64,000 nt of DNA from Yoonia maritima (GCF_002933395.1 NZ_PKFN01000010.1:248001-312000), one strand, 5' to 3'; counted from the stretch's first letter, positions 39,274-49,567 are shown. Numbers and translations are program-made. Notes: generated from the letters alone by a model not told the origin.

Positions 39274-40446
39274 TCAGTGGGTATTCTTGCCGACGACGTA
39301 ATCAACAGCCGACGCACCAGCCAAGACACCGGTCGCAAGACATCCGGTTATCAGGTAGCCGCCAGTCGGGGCCTCCCAATCCAGCATTTCGCCCGCGCAA
39401 AATACGCCGGGGCGGTCGCGTAACATCAACCCATCTGTCAGGGCATCAAAACGCACGCCACCTGCTGTCGAAATCGCCTCGTCCATGGGACGCGGGCCAG
39501 CGTGCCGAATAGGTAGCGCCTTGATCAGCGGGGCCAGATCATCTGGAAATGGCCGACCGAATTCAGACAGCAACGCAATGCGCACCGGATCAAGCCGCAA
39601 AACCTTGCGCAGATGGTTTGAAAGGCTCGCCTTACCGCGAGGTTTCGCGAGCGCCGCGCGAACGCGATCTTCCGACCAGTCCGGCAGCAAGTCGACGGTA
39701 AGCCGTGCACCTTCGCGCAACGGCTTGGACAGGCTGTAGATCCCCCCACCCTCGATACCGCGCTCCGAAATCACGAACTCACCCCGTGATTCTGTGTCGC
39801 CAGCGGATAGCATCGCTGACTTAATCGGCGTCCCAAAATGCCGAGCCATATGTTCTGACCAATCCACCACAAAACCCATATTCGCGGGGGCAAACGGTGC
39901 AACGGCATCCGGCAAAAACTGCGCCCAAGACCCATCGGACCCAAGCCGTGCCCAACTGGCGCCGCCCAATGCAAGAATGGTGACTTTTGGGGTGATTTCC
40001 TGTGCACCGTCGGGCGTATCAAATCGCGCGGCCTGACCTTCCCAACCAGTCCAGCGCCAGCGGGTTTTCAGATCAACCCCCAGATCAGTCAGTCGACCAA
40101 CCCAAGCTCGCAACAGCGGCGATGCCTTCATAACCGTCGGGAATAAGCGCCCGGTCGAACCTGTAAAAACGGGCTGACCCAGACCTTCGGCCCAATCTGA
40201 AATGTCCTGCGGACCAAAGGCGGCAACGGCATCGCGCATGACCTTTGGCGCATCGCCGTAAGCATCCAGGAACTGGTCAATCGGCTCCATCTTCGTCAGG
40301 TTTAGACCCGATTTACCAGCCATCAGAAATTTGCGCCCCACCGATGGCATCGCATCCGCGACCAACACCGATAGGCCAGCCTTTCCCAACACCTCGGCGG
40401 CCATTAACCCGGCAGGGCCAGCCCCAATGACCAAGGCATCGGTCAC
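39274..40446 (-). CDS. FAD-dependent oxidoreductase, HI0933/BaiN-like flavoprotein
   Basis: A 390-residue flavoprotein with the N-terminal dinucleotide motif VIGAGPAGLMAAE (5-17) and the family block VGRKFLMAGKSGLNLT (36-51). The C-terminus has the second FAD contact region FCAGEMLDWEAPTGGYLI. It belongs to the TIGR03862-like subgroup (about 390-410 residues). The substrate is unknown. The start overlaps the upstream mechanosensitive channel gene by 4 bases. Confidence 0.88.
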   Translation of the reverse strand: MTDALVIGAGPAGLMAAEVLGKAGLSVLVADAMPSVGRKFLMAGKSGLNLTKMEPIDQFLDAYGDAPKVMRDAVAAFGPQDISDWAEGLGQPVFTGSTGRLFPTVMKASPLLRAWVGRLTDLGVDLKTRWRWTGWEGQAARFDTPDGAQEITPKVTILALGGASWARLGSDGSWAQFLPDAVAPFAPANMGFVVDWSEHMARHFGTPIKSAMLSAGDTESRGEFVISERGIEGGGIYSLSKPLREGARLTVDLLPDWSEDRVRAALAKPRGKASLSNHLRKVLRLDPVRIALLSEFGRPFPDDLAPLIKALPIRHAGPRPMDEAISTAGGVRFDALTDGLMLRDRPGVFCAGEMLDWEAPTGGYLITGCLATGVLAGASAVDYVVGKNTH

Positions 40447-41753
40447 GTTGGCATGTTGCCTTTGATTTCCACAACGCGGTGCGGATAAGGAATTTCGATA
40501 CCGTTATCTTTGAGAGCATTCCAAACTAAGAACAGCACATCAGAGGTATATTTGTTCTTACCGTCATCAATGCCATTAACCCAAAACTCGACCGCAAAAT
40601 CGACCCCGCTATCGCCAAAGCCACGCAGTTCACAATCTGGGGCTTCGGGTTCTGTCAGCACTTCTGGATGCTTCGCAACCGCCGCTTCGATAATCGCGGG
40701 GATTTTGTTGATATCGGTATCGTAGCTAACAGAAAAATCGACCTCGTAACGGTTGGCGGACCCGCTGTCGGAATAGTTCACAACACGGGTCGTAATGAAG
40801 TCTTCGTTTGGGACAACAATCCAGCGACCATCAAAGGTTTCAAGGAACGTCGCACGCGCCGTCATCTTGATAATCGTCCCGGCTTCACCGCCATCAAGTT
40901 CGACATAATCGCCCACCGTTGCTTGGCCTTCGACCAGCAGGATCACGCCAGAGATAAAGTTGGAGGCGATCTTTTGCAGACCGAAACCAAGGCCGACACC
41001 AACGGCACCACCGATGATGGCAAGCGAGCTAAGGCTGATCCCCATGATGTTCATTAACAGCAGGAAGGCGATCCCGAAGATTGAGAACTCGGTTACCTTA
41101 ACAACAAGCTGCCGGATTGCGGGGCGCATGGGCTGTTGTTCGATATAGGCCGCCGACTGCGAGTTGGACCACTGCCCCAGCCAAAACAGCAAACTACCCG
41201 CAACGATCCCACGCAGGATCGCAAGCGCCGAAAAGCTGATGTTGCCCAAGCTTACAGATGTGTTCCCTAGCGTTTCGATTACCTGATCGAAAAAGCCCAG
41301 CGCATAAAGCGCAGTCGCCGGGACAAGTACGAACTTTGCCAGCGTCCGTAGGAATGGGTCTTTGATAATGTCACGCGCCAATGCACGCGCCGCGAGGAAC
41401 AAGAACACGCGCTTACCGAATGCGATGACAGCGCCAGAGCCAAAGATCGACCGGGTGACGATCTCGCCTAGGGCAGTAAAGCCATATGCCAACAGCGGTA
41501 AAATCAGCGGCAAGAATTGGAGAATAAACCGACGCACATGCGAAAGGATCGAGATGCTTCCTGCATCAGGGGTCAAGAAACGTTCAAGCCGCGGCGTAAG
41601 CTTTGCATTCACAAGACGCGCCAACAGGTAGGCAACGATTAACAGCCCAAACTGTGACCAAGCAGCCGGCGAAAGCAGCCAATCTTGCGCTAGAACGACG
41701 CCCTGATCAAAAGCGGCACGTGCCTGATCAACCAATGTATTGTCTTGTTCCAT
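40443..41753 (-). CDS. MscS family mechanosensitive ion channel
   Basis: A 436-residue inner-membrane protein with about five or six membrane segments. The pore-lining MscS segment is LAIIGGAVGVGLGFGLQKIA, followed by the cytosolic beta domain with GDYVELDGGEAGTI and VVPNEDFITTRVVNYS. Such channels open under membrane tension and release osmolytes on hypo-osmotic shock. The ATG at 41753 is chosen because GATGGGG precedes it; the frame continues to 41804 without support. Confidence 0.88.
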   Translation of the reverse strand: MEQDNTLVDQARAAFDQGVVLAQDWLLSPAAWSQFGLLIVAYLLARLVNAKLTPRLERFLTPDAGSISILSHVRRFILQFLPLILPLLAYGFTALGEIVTRSIFGSGAVIAFGKRVFLFLAARALARDIIKDPFLRTLAKFVLVPATALYALGFFDQVIETLGNTSVSLGNISFSALAILRGIVAGSLLFWLGQWSNSQSAAYIEQQPMRPAIRQLVVKVTEFSIFGIAFLLLMNIMGISLSSLAIIGGAVGVGLGFGLQKIASNFISGVILLVEGQATVGDYVELDGGEAGTIIKMTARATFLETFDGRWIVVPNEDFITTRVVNYSDSGSANRYEVDFSVSYDTDINKIPAIIEAAVAKHPEVLTEPEAPDCELRGFGDSGVDFAVEFWVNGIDDGKNKYTSDVLFLVWNALKDNGIEIPYPHRVVEIKGNMPT

Positions 41754-41811
41754 AAAACCCCATCGCGTTGCGCGTCTTTTGCCGTTCCTGCACCAGTAGG
41801 GCAAGTAAGGA

Positions 41812-42426
41812 TTACCCCGCCGGAATCAGCCCTTTGATGCCCTTAACATGTCTATATTCAGCGCCAAGCGCGCCCTGCGATAACGTGGCGACATGGGCAT
41901 CAAGTTCGCTTTCAGGCACAATCCGGTCGATCAGCCCCCATTGCAGAGCCTCATCCGCAAGAACCTTTTGGCCCGCCATCAGGATCATTTTCGCACGCGA
42001 TGGGCCGATCAATGCGGCCATGCGCACGGGGTCCGACGGCTGCGGCAGGAAGCCTAGCTTCATAACCGGATAAAAGAACTTTGCCTTTGGCACGGCGATC
42101 CGCAGATCACAGGCAAGCACCAATCCAAAGGCCCCGCCTGCGACAGTTCCGTTCAGAGCGGCGATCGTCAATCCCGGCAAAGCAGCCACCGCCGAAGATA
42201 GCCGTTCCCAAACAGGATCAACCGCAAGCCCTGCGCGGGCTTCCTCTAGATCGGCACCGGCACTAAAAACAGACCCTGTTCCTGCAAAAACGACAACTTT
42301 GGCTTCTTTTGCACGCTCTGCAATCTCGGCAAGTTCGACGAGCATGGTGCGGGTCAAAGCACCCGCTTTTTCAGGCCGATCAATCGTGATCCGCCACAGG
42401 TCACCCGTCACTTCACAGTGGATCAT
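41812..42426 (-). CDS. Enoyl-CoA hydratase/isomerase family protein (short)
   Basis: A 204-residue crotonase-fold protein. The CoA/oxyanion segments are GTGSVFSAGADLEEA (about 50-64) and LNGTVAGGAFGLVLACDLRI (about 90-109). It is some 50 residues shorter than most crotonases because the C-terminal helical part is reduced, so the trimer contacts may differ. The specific reaction cannot be assigned. It overlaps the upstream SDR gene by 4 bases (ATGA), suggesting that both act in one pathway. Confidence 0.85.
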   Translation of the reverse strand: MIHCEVTGDLWRITIDRPEKAGALTRTMLVELAEIAERAKEAKVVVFAGTGSVFSAGADLEEARAGLAVDPVWERLSSAVAALPGLTIAALNGTVAGGAFGLVLACDLRIAVPKAKFFYPVMKLGFLPQPSDPVRMAALIGPSRAKMILMAGQKVLADEALQWGLIDRIVPESELDAHVATLSQGALGAEYRHVKGIKGLIPAG

Positions 42427-43181
42427 ACAAGACCTACTTGTTCGCGAATGGTTTGTTCACGCAGGCTTACATCTAGCCCCATGTAGGCGTCGGCCTCTGG
42501 CGTGCACATCCAAACAAGGGTCTTGGCTGGCCATTCCGGCGGCACGTGATCAGACCAATCTAGCTGACTAACCGCATTGATCCCTGACGCCTTAATCTCG
42601 CGCTGCATTTCTGTCGCCACGGTTCCCGGTGAAAGGCCCATGACACGCACGCCCTTGGACCGGTTTTCCAGATCAGCGCCACGCGTCAGCATATATGCAC
42701 CCGCCTTTGAACTACAGTATGCGGTCCAGCCTTCGACAGGACCATGCGCTGCACCCGACGACACGTTGATAATCGTACCATGGCCCTGCGCAATCATACC
42801 CGGAAGCGCGGCACGCATGCCGTACATCACGCCCTTAAGGTTGATATCAATCGCGCGTCCCCACGCATCCGGGTCAGCGTCAGATAGATCGCCAATCGGG
42901 TCGATGACCCCGGCGTTATTGATCAGTACATCCAACCCACCAAATGTGCGGGCTGTTGCTGCGACGGCGGCCTCTACTTCGGAATGCCGCGACACGTCAC
43001 AAGGAATGGCGAGCGCCTTTTCGCCGATCTCTCCGGCGATGTCCGCAATGTGGTCTGTACTACGTGCAAGCAATGCCACATTGGCCCCTGCTACCGCAAA
43101 TTCGCGGGCGGCAGCGGCACCGATACCCCGGCTAGCACCCGTGATAAGTATGGTTTTCCCGACCATGTTAATGTTTTTCAC
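42423..43181 (-). CDS. Short-chain dehydrogenase/reductase
   Basis: A 252-residue classical SDR. The cofactor motif is TGASRGIGAAAA (about 14-25), NNAGV is present (about 88), and the catalytic residues are Ser in NVSSGAA and YCSSK (Tyr and Lys about 155-159). The start is GTG at 43181, supported by AAAGGGA close upstream; an ATG at 43166 would shorten it by 5 residues. The substrate is unknown. It is coupled to the crotonase-type gene. Confidence 0.88.
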   Translation of the reverse strand: MKNINMVGKTILITGASRGIGAAAAREFAVAGANVALLARSTDHIADIAGEIGEKALAIPCDVSRHSEVEAAVAATARTFGGLDVLINNAGVIDPIGDLSDADPDAWGRAIDINLKGVMYGMRAALPGMIAQGHGTIINVSSGAAHGPVEGWTAYCSSKAGAYMLTRGADLENRSKGVRVMGLSPGTVATEMQREIKASGINAVSQLDWSDHVPPEWPAKTLVWMCTPEADAYMGLDVSLREQTIREQVGLV

Positions 43182-43299
43182 GCTTGTCCCTTTCGGTAAG
43201 CTGCATTGGTGATTAGTTTATCGATCGATACACCCGATCTTGGCACGACTTGTTGACGCCGACAACGACCGGGGCAGATTATAACGAAAAGGAATTCGA

Positions 43300-44802
43300 A
43301 TGACCTACTCAATGAAAATGCGCAGCGCTGTCTGCATTGCAGCAATGATTGCTGGTGGCGCCGCACAGGCTGACGTGACTGCGCAGCAGGTCTGGGACGA
43401 CTGGAAAGAGCAAATGTCGCTTTACCAGCAGACTGAAATTGAAGTTGGGTCAGAAGAAATGTCTGGCGATACACTGGTTGTTAGCAACCTTTCCGTCACA
43501 TCAACTTCGCCTGAAATTACCTCAAACTACTCTATCGAAGAACTACGCTTCGAAGAAAAACGTAACGGTAGCGTCGTCATCACGATGAGCGACAGCTACC
43601 CGATCACATTCACGCCCGAATCCGATGTGGTTGTTACAGTTGAAACCACACAGTCCGGCCTTGAACTTGTTGTGTCCGGCGACCCCGATGCGATGAACTA
43701 TGACGTAAAAGCAGATAGCATCGCGATTGCGCTGAAAGATATCGTTGACGGCGATGTCACATTTGACGGCACTGCAAGCATTGTGCTGAACGATATGTCA
43801 GGCACCTATGCCACCGCCGAGACTGAAACGCGTGATATCAGCTATGATCTGGACATCGCATCAACGGATATCCTTGTTGATGTTCAAGTGCCGGGCGGCA
43901 AAGACGAATACTTTACCGGCGGCGGTAAGATCGAAGGCATCAATATGGCCGCGACAATCGCGATGCCTATCGATGCGGACTTCGAAAACCCCGAAGAACT
44001 GTTTGCGAACGGTTTTGCGATGGAGGGCGGATATACCCTTGATGCAGCCAGCTATATTTTCGATGTAAACGCAGATGGCGAACAGTTCGCGGGTTCTGTC
44101 AGCATGGGCGATACCGACCTTAAGGGACAGTTCAATAGCACTGTGGTTTCTTATGATGCGAACGCAAACGACGTTGCCGTTAACATCACAGGGTCCGAAG
44201 TTCCTTTTCCAATCGAGCTTACTTTTGCGAAGTATGGTATTGGCTTCGAAGCACCCTTGGGCAAGTCCGATCAACCTGAAGATTTCCGCCTGAGCTTTGA
44301 TTTCATCGACGTTGCGATCAACGAAATGATTTGGGGCATGATTGATCCGGGTAACGTACTGCCGCACGACCCTGCGACGATCCAGTTCGCACTTTCTGGC
44401 ACCGCTCAGCCGATGATCGACATGATGGACCCTGCGCAGCAGGCAACAATCAAAGGCGACAACCTTCCGTTTGAACTGAACACGCTATCGCTCGAAAATC
44501 TGAAAATCGCACTTGCGGGTGCTTTGGTCACGGGTGCCGGAGATTTTACATTCGATTCAACTGATACGCAGACATTCGCGCCAATGCCGCGCCCCGAAGG
44601 CGAAGTCGCGATCAAGGCGAATGGCCTGAACCAACTGATCGACAACCTAATCGATATGGGTCTGATCCCAGAAGAGCAAGTCATGGGTCCACGGATGATG
44701 ATGGGCATGTTCGCCCGCACCACCGGCGACGACCAACTTGAAACAACCCTAGAAGTGAATGGCGAAGGTCATGTTCTTGTTAACGGACAACGCGTTAAAT
44801 AA
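43300..44802 (+). CDS. DUF2125 family exported protein
   Basis: A 500-residue exported protein with signal peptide (MTYSMKMRSAVCIAAMIAGG through AQA). The long mature part is beta-rich and acidic, with repeated segments like ADSIAIALKDIVDGDVTFDG and LENLKIALAGALVTGAGDF, typical of DUF2125, an alphaproteobacterial family related in style to lipid-transport AsmA-like proteins. That comparison is impression only. AAAAGGAATTCGA precedes the ATG. A terminator follows directly. Confidence 0.8.
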   Translation: MTYSMKMRSAVCIAAMIAGGAAQADVTAQQVWDDWKEQMSLYQQTEIEVGSEEMSGDTLVVSNLSVTSTSPEITSNYSIEELRFEEKRNGSVVITMSDSYPITFTPESDVVVTVETTQSGLELVVSGDPDAMNYDVKADSIAIALKDIVDGDVTFDGTASIVLNDMSGTYATAETETRDISYDLDIASTDILVDVQVPGGKDEYFTGGGKIEGINMAATIAMPIDADFENPEELFANGFAMEGGYTLDAASYIFDVNADGEQFAGSVSMGDTDLKGQFNSTVVSYDANANDVAVNITGSEVPFPIELTFAKYGIGFEAPLGKSDQPEDFRLSFDFIDVAINEMIWGMIDPGNVLPHDPATIQFALSGTAQPMIDMMDPAQQATIKGDNLPFELNTLSLENLKIALAGALVTGAGDFTFDSTDTQTFAPMPRPEGEVAIKANGLNQLIDNLIDMGLIPEEQVMGPRMMMGMFARTTGDDQLETTLEVNGEGHVLVNGQRVK

Positions 44803-44822
44803 CTGCCACACATGAAGCAAAC

Positions 44823-44852
44823 GGCGCGTCGGGCAACCGGCGCGCCTTTTTT
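44823..44852 (+). terminator. Terminator after the DUF2125 gene
   Basis: A 10-bp stem GGCGCGTCGG / CCGGCGCGCC with one G-U pair, a GCAA loop and a run of T residues. Confidence 0.8.
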
Positions 44853-44929
44853 GTTCTTAACGTTCGAGGCCAAGCCCGCTTGCAGCCAAAGGTCTGACAC
44901 ACTACGTCTGAGAGAACAAAGGATACCTG

Positions 44930-46276
44930 ATGACACAGCCTCTTTCTGATCTGACCCAGCAGCTATTGGATGCTGCCCGCCGCGCTGGCGCTGATAGCGC
45001 CGATGCGATTGCCGTGGATGGCACCTCTATTTCAATCGACGTCCGCGCAGGTGCGCTTGAGCATGCGGAACGGTCCGAAGGGGTGGATATCGGATTGCGT
45101 GTTCTGGTTGGCCAGCGTCAGGCCTGTGTGTCATCATCCGACACTAAGCCGGATACGCTGATCCAAGTTGCTGAACGCGCTGTTGCGATGGCGAAAGAAG
45201 CGCCAGAAGACCCCTATGCTGGGTTGGCTGATCCGTCGCAGTTGGCGACGAACCTCGAAACGGATGTTCTTGAATTATCCGATCCGAGCGAAGAACCCGA
45301 TCCCGCCGCGCTGCAAGACGCTGCCGCCCGCGCCGAAGCCGCCGCCCTGCGCAATCCCGGCATCAGTCAGGTGCAATCTGCATCCTCCGGCTATAGCCGC
45401 CGCCAAATACACATGTCCGCGACCAACGGGTTTTCTGCGGGTTATGCCCGCACCGATCGCGGCCTGTCGTGTGTTGCGATCAGCGGCACCGGTGCCGAGA
45501 TGGAGCGCGATTACGATTACGACAGCCGCGTATTTCAGGCCGACCTGCGCGACGCCGAAGAAATTGGCACAATCGCCGCGGCCCGTGCGGTTGAACGCAA
45601 AGGTGCCCGTAAACCCAAGACTGGCGCCTACCCTGTGATGTTCGACGAACGGATTGCCAGCGGCCTGATCGGCCACCTGCTACAGGCGACCAATGGCGTG
45701 ATGATCGCGCGTGGGTCTAGCTGGCTACGTGATGCGCTGGATCAACAGGTACTGCCTAAAGGTCTTTCGATCATTGAAAATCCACACCGTGCACGTGTTC
45801 CGGGATCAAAGCTGTTTGACGCCGAAGGCCTGCAAACATCGCAACGCGCGATTGTTGATGATGGCTTGCTAACGGGCTGGACGCTTGACCTTGCCACGGC
45901 CCGGCAGTTGGGGCTGGAAAGTACAGCAAATGCTGCCCGCGGCACTGGCGGACCACCAAACCCAAGCCTGACCAACGTTGCCTTGACCCAAGGTGATAAG
46001 ACACGCGACGAACTGCTTAAGCAGATGGGTACTGGTCTACTGGTTACATCGATGATCGGATCAACGATTAACCCAAACACTGGCGACTATTCGCGCGGTG
46101 CCTCTGGGTTTTGGGTAGAGAACGGTGAAATCACTTATCCCGTGAATGAATGCACCGTGGCAGGTAACCTACGGGATATGCTGATGTCGATTATACCAGC
46201 AAATGATGCCCGGACGTATCTGTCGCGCGTTGTGCCATCGCTTCTGGTCGAAGGGCTAACCCTTGCCGGAGACTGA
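44930..46276 (+). CDS. pmbA: TldD/PmbA family metallopeptidase, PmbA (TldE) type
   Basis: A 448-residue protein of the TldD/PmbA family, which acts as a TldD/TldE heterodimer processing peptides such as microcin B17 and CcdA. Family blocks are GVDIGLRVLVGQRQACVSSS near the N-terminus and GTGGPPNPSLTNV, followed by NPNTGDYSRGASGFWVENGE, near the C-terminus. No HExxxH zinc motif is visible, which fits the PmbA/TldE half rather than TldD. The phosphatase gene overlaps its end by 14 bases. Confidence 0.9.
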   Translation: MTQPLSDLTQQLLDAARRAGADSADAIAVDGTSISIDVRAGALEHAERSEGVDIGLRVLVGQRQACVSSSDTKPDTLIQVAERAVAMAKEAPEDPYAGLADPSQLATNLETDVLELSDPSEEPDPAALQDAAARAEAAALRNPGISQVQSASSGYSRRQIHMSATNGFSAGYARTDRGLSCVAISGTGAEMERDYDYDSRVFQADLRDAEEIGTIAAARAVERKGARKPKTGAYPVMFDERIASGLIGHLLQATNGVMIARGSSWLRDALDQQVLPKGLSIIENPHRARVPGSKLFDAEGLQTSQRAIVDDGLLTGWTLDLATARQLGLESTANAARGTGGPPNPSLTNVALTQGDKTRDELLKQMGTGLLVTSMIGSTINPNTGDYSRGASGFWVENGEITYPVNECTVAGNLRDMLMSIIPANDARTYLSRVVPSLLVEGLTLAGD

Positions 46277-47054
46277 TCTTTCGCTTCTTATTGATGCCGC
46301 TCGTCAATCGGGCGACATCGCCATGCGGTTTTTCCAGAAAAACCCTAACGTCACTGATAAACCCGACGGTGCAGGCCCGGTGACAGAGGCCGACTTGGCC
46401 GTGAACAACATGCTGGCCGAGACGCTGGGCGATGCACGCCCTGATTATGGCTGGCTGTCCGAAGAAACCGAAGACTCCGATGCCCGGATGTCGACGGAAC
46501 GCCAATTCGTGGTGGACCCCATCGACGGAACCCGCGCCTTTATCGAAGGTGGTAAAGACTGGTCGCATGCCCTTGCCATCGTGGAAGATAGCCGTGTCGT
46601 TGCGGCAGCCGTCTATTTGCCTGTCCGCGAGTTAATGTATGCGGCCACGCTCGGCGGCGGCGCAACAATGAACGGCGCACCTATCTGTGCCTCTGAGGCA
46701 CAGATCGAAGCTGCTACAATCCTTGGTGCCAAACCCAACTTTGACGGTCGGTTTTGGCGCGGAGGTGTTGCGCCTCCGGTAAAACATGCGTTTCGATCAT
46801 CGCTGGCTTATCGGCTGTGCCTTGTAGGGCAAGGCCGTTTTGATGGGATGATGACGCTCCGGCCAAGTTGGGAATGGGACATTGCTGCTGGCGCTTTGAT
46901 CGCGACCGAGGCCGGCGCACGCGTCACAGACCAACATGACCGCCCACTTCAGTTCAACAACATTTTCCCGAAGGTGCCGGGTGTTTTGGCCGCTGGCCCT
47001 AATTTGCACGCCAATCTGGCCGTGCTCCTTGAGCCGCAGAACGCAAACCCCTAG
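46263..47054 (+). CDS. Inositol monophosphatase family protein, CysQ-like 3'(2'),5'-bisphosphate nucleotidase
   Basis: A 263-residue magnesium-dependent phosphatase. The metal-binding motifs are EETEDS (about 66-71), DPIDGTRAFIEG (about 84-95) and WEWDIAAGALIATEAGA (about 200-216). The family includes inositol monophosphatase and the PAP phosphatase CysQ; sequence alone does not separate them with certainty. The start is TTG at 46263 with GAAGGG upstream, overlapping pmbA by 14 bases. Confidence 0.85.
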   Translation: MPETDLSLLIDAARQSGDIAMRFFQKNPNVTDKPDGAGPVTEADLAVNNMLAETLGDARPDYGWLSEETEDSDARMSTERQFVVDPIDGTRAFIEGGKDWSHALAIVEDSRVVAAAVYLPVRELMYAATLGGGATMNGAPICASEAQIEAATILGAKPNFDGRFWRGGVAPPVKHAFRSSLAYRLCLVGQGRFDGMMTLRPSWEWDIAAGALIATEAGARVTDQHDRPLQFNNIFPKVPGVLAAGPNLHANLAVLLEPQNANP

Positions 47055-47090
47055 ACTGCTTGTAATCTAAACACTCACAAAGGTTTTCCC

Positions 47091-47333
47091 ATGACCCAGC
47101 GCCTGCACCTTGTCTTTGGTGGCGAACTAATCGACCCGACGAAAAATGCGTTCAAAGATGTCGATGCCATCGACGTTGTCGGTATGTTTCCGAACTATGA
47201 AACGGCGTATAACGCTTGGAAAGGCGCGGCCCAACGCACCGTTGATAACGCACACATGCGTTATTTTATCGCGCATATTCATCGCCTGCGTGACGAAGAA
47301 ACAGCCGCATCTGCGACCGAAGAATTGGGCTAA
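47091..47333 (+). CDS. DUF4170 family protein
   Basis: An 80-residue cytoplasmic protein (RLHLVFGGELIDPTKNAF, MFPNYETAYNAWKGAAQ) matching the small DUF4170 family found near LPS genes in alphaproteobacteria. AAAGG lies upstream of the ATG. It stands between the CysQ-like gene and waaA, 20 bases before waaA, so it is likely part of the lipid A/Kdo operon. The function is unknown. Confidence 0.82.
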   Translation: MTQRLHLVFGGELIDPTKNAFKDVDAIDVVGMFPNYETAYNAWKGAAQRTVDNAHMRYFIAHIHRLRDEETAASATEELG

Positions 47334-47353
47334 GCCCCGCTGGATAGTCAAAT

Positions 47354-48550
47354 ATGGCACGATCCCTTTCAATTGCAGCCTATCTGGCAAGCCGGGGGTC
47401 GGCTGACCAGCCGACGCGTCTTCTTGCTTATCCGGCACGCCCGGAAGGGGTCGTGATATGGGCGCGCTGCACCCATGCCGATCAACTCACCGCAATCGAG
47501 ACGCTTGGGCGCAAAATAACTGTCGATGGTGATCCGATCACAATCGTGGCGACCCTGCGTGAGTGGAATCACCAAATTGGTGGACGCGCGATACAGGAAC
47601 CCCGAAGCAAAGAAACAATACGCGAGTTCATCGAGCACTGGAAACCTACCCTTGGGGTTTGGGTCAGGGGTGATCTTGACCCCTTGCTTATGGATGAAAT
47701 GCGCGCTGCCAAAATGCACAGCATTTTGGTCGACGCAAACGGCGATGGGCTAGAACAGGTCACGGGGGGCTGGGTGCCCGGCGCAATGAGATCTCTTCTA
47801 TCGCAATTCGAAGCTATTCTCGCTCTTGATAAAAACGCTGCCAACCGCTTAACCCGTGCAGGTGCGTCACCAGATGCAATTATCGTGTCTGGCGCAATGG
47901 AAGATTGCCCACCGCCCCTGCCCTGCGACGAAGACGAGCGACAAGCGTTGGTAAAAGCGATTGGCACGCGCCCCACATGGTTGGCCGCCGCCGCGCATCT
48001 AGCCGAGCTAAACGACCTTAGCCGTGCGCACCTACAGGCAAGCCGCCGCGCGCACCGTCTTTTATTTATTATGATCCCACGCAACAAAAATGATGCGACA
48101 GCATTTGCCGAAAAGATGCGTGAAAAAGGGTTCTACGTCACGCTGCGATCCGAAGAACCCGAACCTACTGAACTAACCCAAGTTTATGTTATCGACACAG
48201 ATGATGATCTAGGTTTGTGGTATCGGATTTCGCCAATCACCTTTATCGGTGGCACGTTACGCGGCGGCGGCTGCCGTGATCCTTTCGAGGCGACAGCATT
48301 GGGTTCGGCCGTCCTATACGGTCCGCTTGTTGCGCCGTTTCAACGACATGCCGCGCGTTTGAATGCCGCAAGCGCGTCGCGTCTCATTCGATCAAGCGGC
48401 GATTTGGGATCAATCATCGAAATTTTGCTCGCTGTTGATAAAACTGCCGAACTTGCGCATGCCGCATGGGATGTCACCTCTCGTGGGGCAACGGTAAGCA
48501 ACCGGATTGCCGATTATATCCGGCTGCGGCTCGAAGAATTGGGGCACTGA
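47354..48550 (+). CDS. waaA: 3-deoxy-D-manno-octulosonic acid (Kdo) transferase
   Basis: A 398-residue glycosyltransferase that adds Kdo to lipid A precursors. It has a GT-B-like layout with an N-terminal Kdo transferase domain (WKPTLGVWVRGDLDPLLMDE about 97-116) and a C-terminal nucleotide-sugar domain with FIGGTLRGGGCRDPFEATAL, the equivalent of the family's GG(H)NxxEP region. It is somewhat divergent from E. coli WaaA. lpxK begins at the next base after its stop, which supports the assignment. Confidence 0.85.
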   Translation: MARSLSIAAYLASRGSADQPTRLLAYPARPEGVVIWARCTHADQLTAIETLGRKITVDGDPITIVATLREWNHQIGGRAIQEPRSKETIREFIEHWKPTLGVWVRGDLDPLLMDEMRAAKMHSILVDANGDGLEQVTGGWVPGAMRSLLSQFEAILALDKNAANRLTRAGASPDAIIVSGAMEDCPPPLPCDEDERQALVKAIGTRPTWLAAAAHLAELNDLSRAHLQASRRAHRLLFIMIPRNKNDATAFAEKMREKGFYVTLRSEEPEPTELTQVYVIDTDDDLGLWYRISPITFIGGTLRGGGCRDPFEATALGSAVLYGPLVAPFQRHAARLNAASASRLIRSSGDLGSIIEILLAVDKTAELAHAAWDVTSRGATVSNRIADYIRLRLEELGH

Positions 48551-49537
48551 ATGCGCGCGCCTTTATTTTGGTTTACGGCCCCAGATCGCCCCGCCTTTGC
48601 AGCACGTCTATTAGCACCATTGGCCGCGATCTACGGCAGTCTGACGGCACGTCGTTTAAAACGGCCTGCAGCCATCAGGCCGGATGTACCCGTAATTTGT
48701 CTTGGCAATATCAACGCTGGCGGTACAGGTAAGACACCTACAACAATCGCGCTGATTGAACGGCTTAAAGAACGCGGACACACGCCGCATGTTGTGTCGC
48801 GCGGATACGGGGGCAGCCTTGAAGGCCCAATTCAGGTGGATGAACGCAAGCATAAAGCCAATCAAACGGGCGATGAACCGCTACTGCTTGCTGCTTTTGC
48901 ACCGACTTGGGTCGCGCGTGATCGCGCTGCAGGTGTGCAGGCAGCCCAAAACGCAGGTGCAGATGTTATTTTACTAGACGACGGGTTTCAAAACCCAGCC
49001 GTCGCCAAAGACCTGTCTATCGTTGTCGTTGATGCCATGCGCGGGTTCGGTAATGGGCGGGTTATTCCGGCAGGGCCACTGCGCGAACCAGTCGATGTCG
49101 GACTTCAGCGCGCCGACCTTGTACTATCCATTGGGCCTGCAAAGGCGCAGGACCAATTTGCCACCGATTGGACGTTCGATGTACCGCATTTGACCGGACA
49201 CCTTGCACCACTTCCAACTGGCATGCCGTGGCAAAGCCTGAAGCTGCTGGCATTTGCAGGTATCGGCCACCCCGAGAAGTTCTTTCTGACGCTGCGCGAA
49301 ATGGGCGCTGACGTTGTGCGCGCCGAGGCACTGGCCGACCATCAACCACTGACCGATGCGTTGATGAAACGGCTTGAGATCGAGGCGCAAACGCGAAACG
49401 CACAACTGGTTACCACCGAAAAAGACGCCGTACGTCTGCCTGACAGTTTTCGGACGAAGGTCATAACCTTGCCAGTACGACTACAAATCGCAGATTGGGC
49501 ACCCATTGACCAAGCGTTTGATCAGCTAGGCCTATAA
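48551..49537 (+). CDS. lpxK: Tetraacyldisaccharide 4'-kinase
   Basis: A 328-residue membrane-associated P-loop kinase that phosphorylates the lipid A disaccharide. The N-terminus has a hydrophobic stretch, and Walker A is [10 protein letters not shown] (53-62). The motifs VSRGYGG and [19 protein letters not shown] are family signatures. It is immediately adjacent to waaA (no gap), and together the two complete Kdo2-lipid A synthesis steps. A terminator follows. Confidence 0.95.
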   Translation: MRAPLFWFTAPDRPAFAARLLAPLAAIYGSLTARRLKRPAAIRPDVPVICLGNINAGGTGKTPTTIALIERLKERGHTPHVVSRGYGGSLEGPIQVDERKHKANQTGDEPLLLAAFAPTWVARDRAAGVQAAQNAGADVILLDDGFQNPAVAKDLSIVVVDAMRGFGNGRVIPAGPLREPVDVGLQRADLVLSIGPAKAQDQFATDWTFDVPHLTGHLAPLPTGMPWQSLKLLAFAGIGHPEKFFLTLREMGADVVRAEALADHQPLTDALMKRLEIEAQTRNAQLVTTEKDAVRLPDSFRTKVITLPVRLQIADWAPIDQAFDQLGL

Positions 49538-49543
49538 CGCAAA

Positions 49544-49567
49544 AAGGCGGGCCAAACGGCCCGCCTT
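49544..49567. terminator. Bidirectional terminator between lpxK and the DsbA-like gene
   Basis: A 10-bp stem AAGGCGGGCC / GGCCCGCCTT with an AAAC loop. The 5' side carries an A-run that becomes the T-run for the minus-strand gene. Confidence 0.8.
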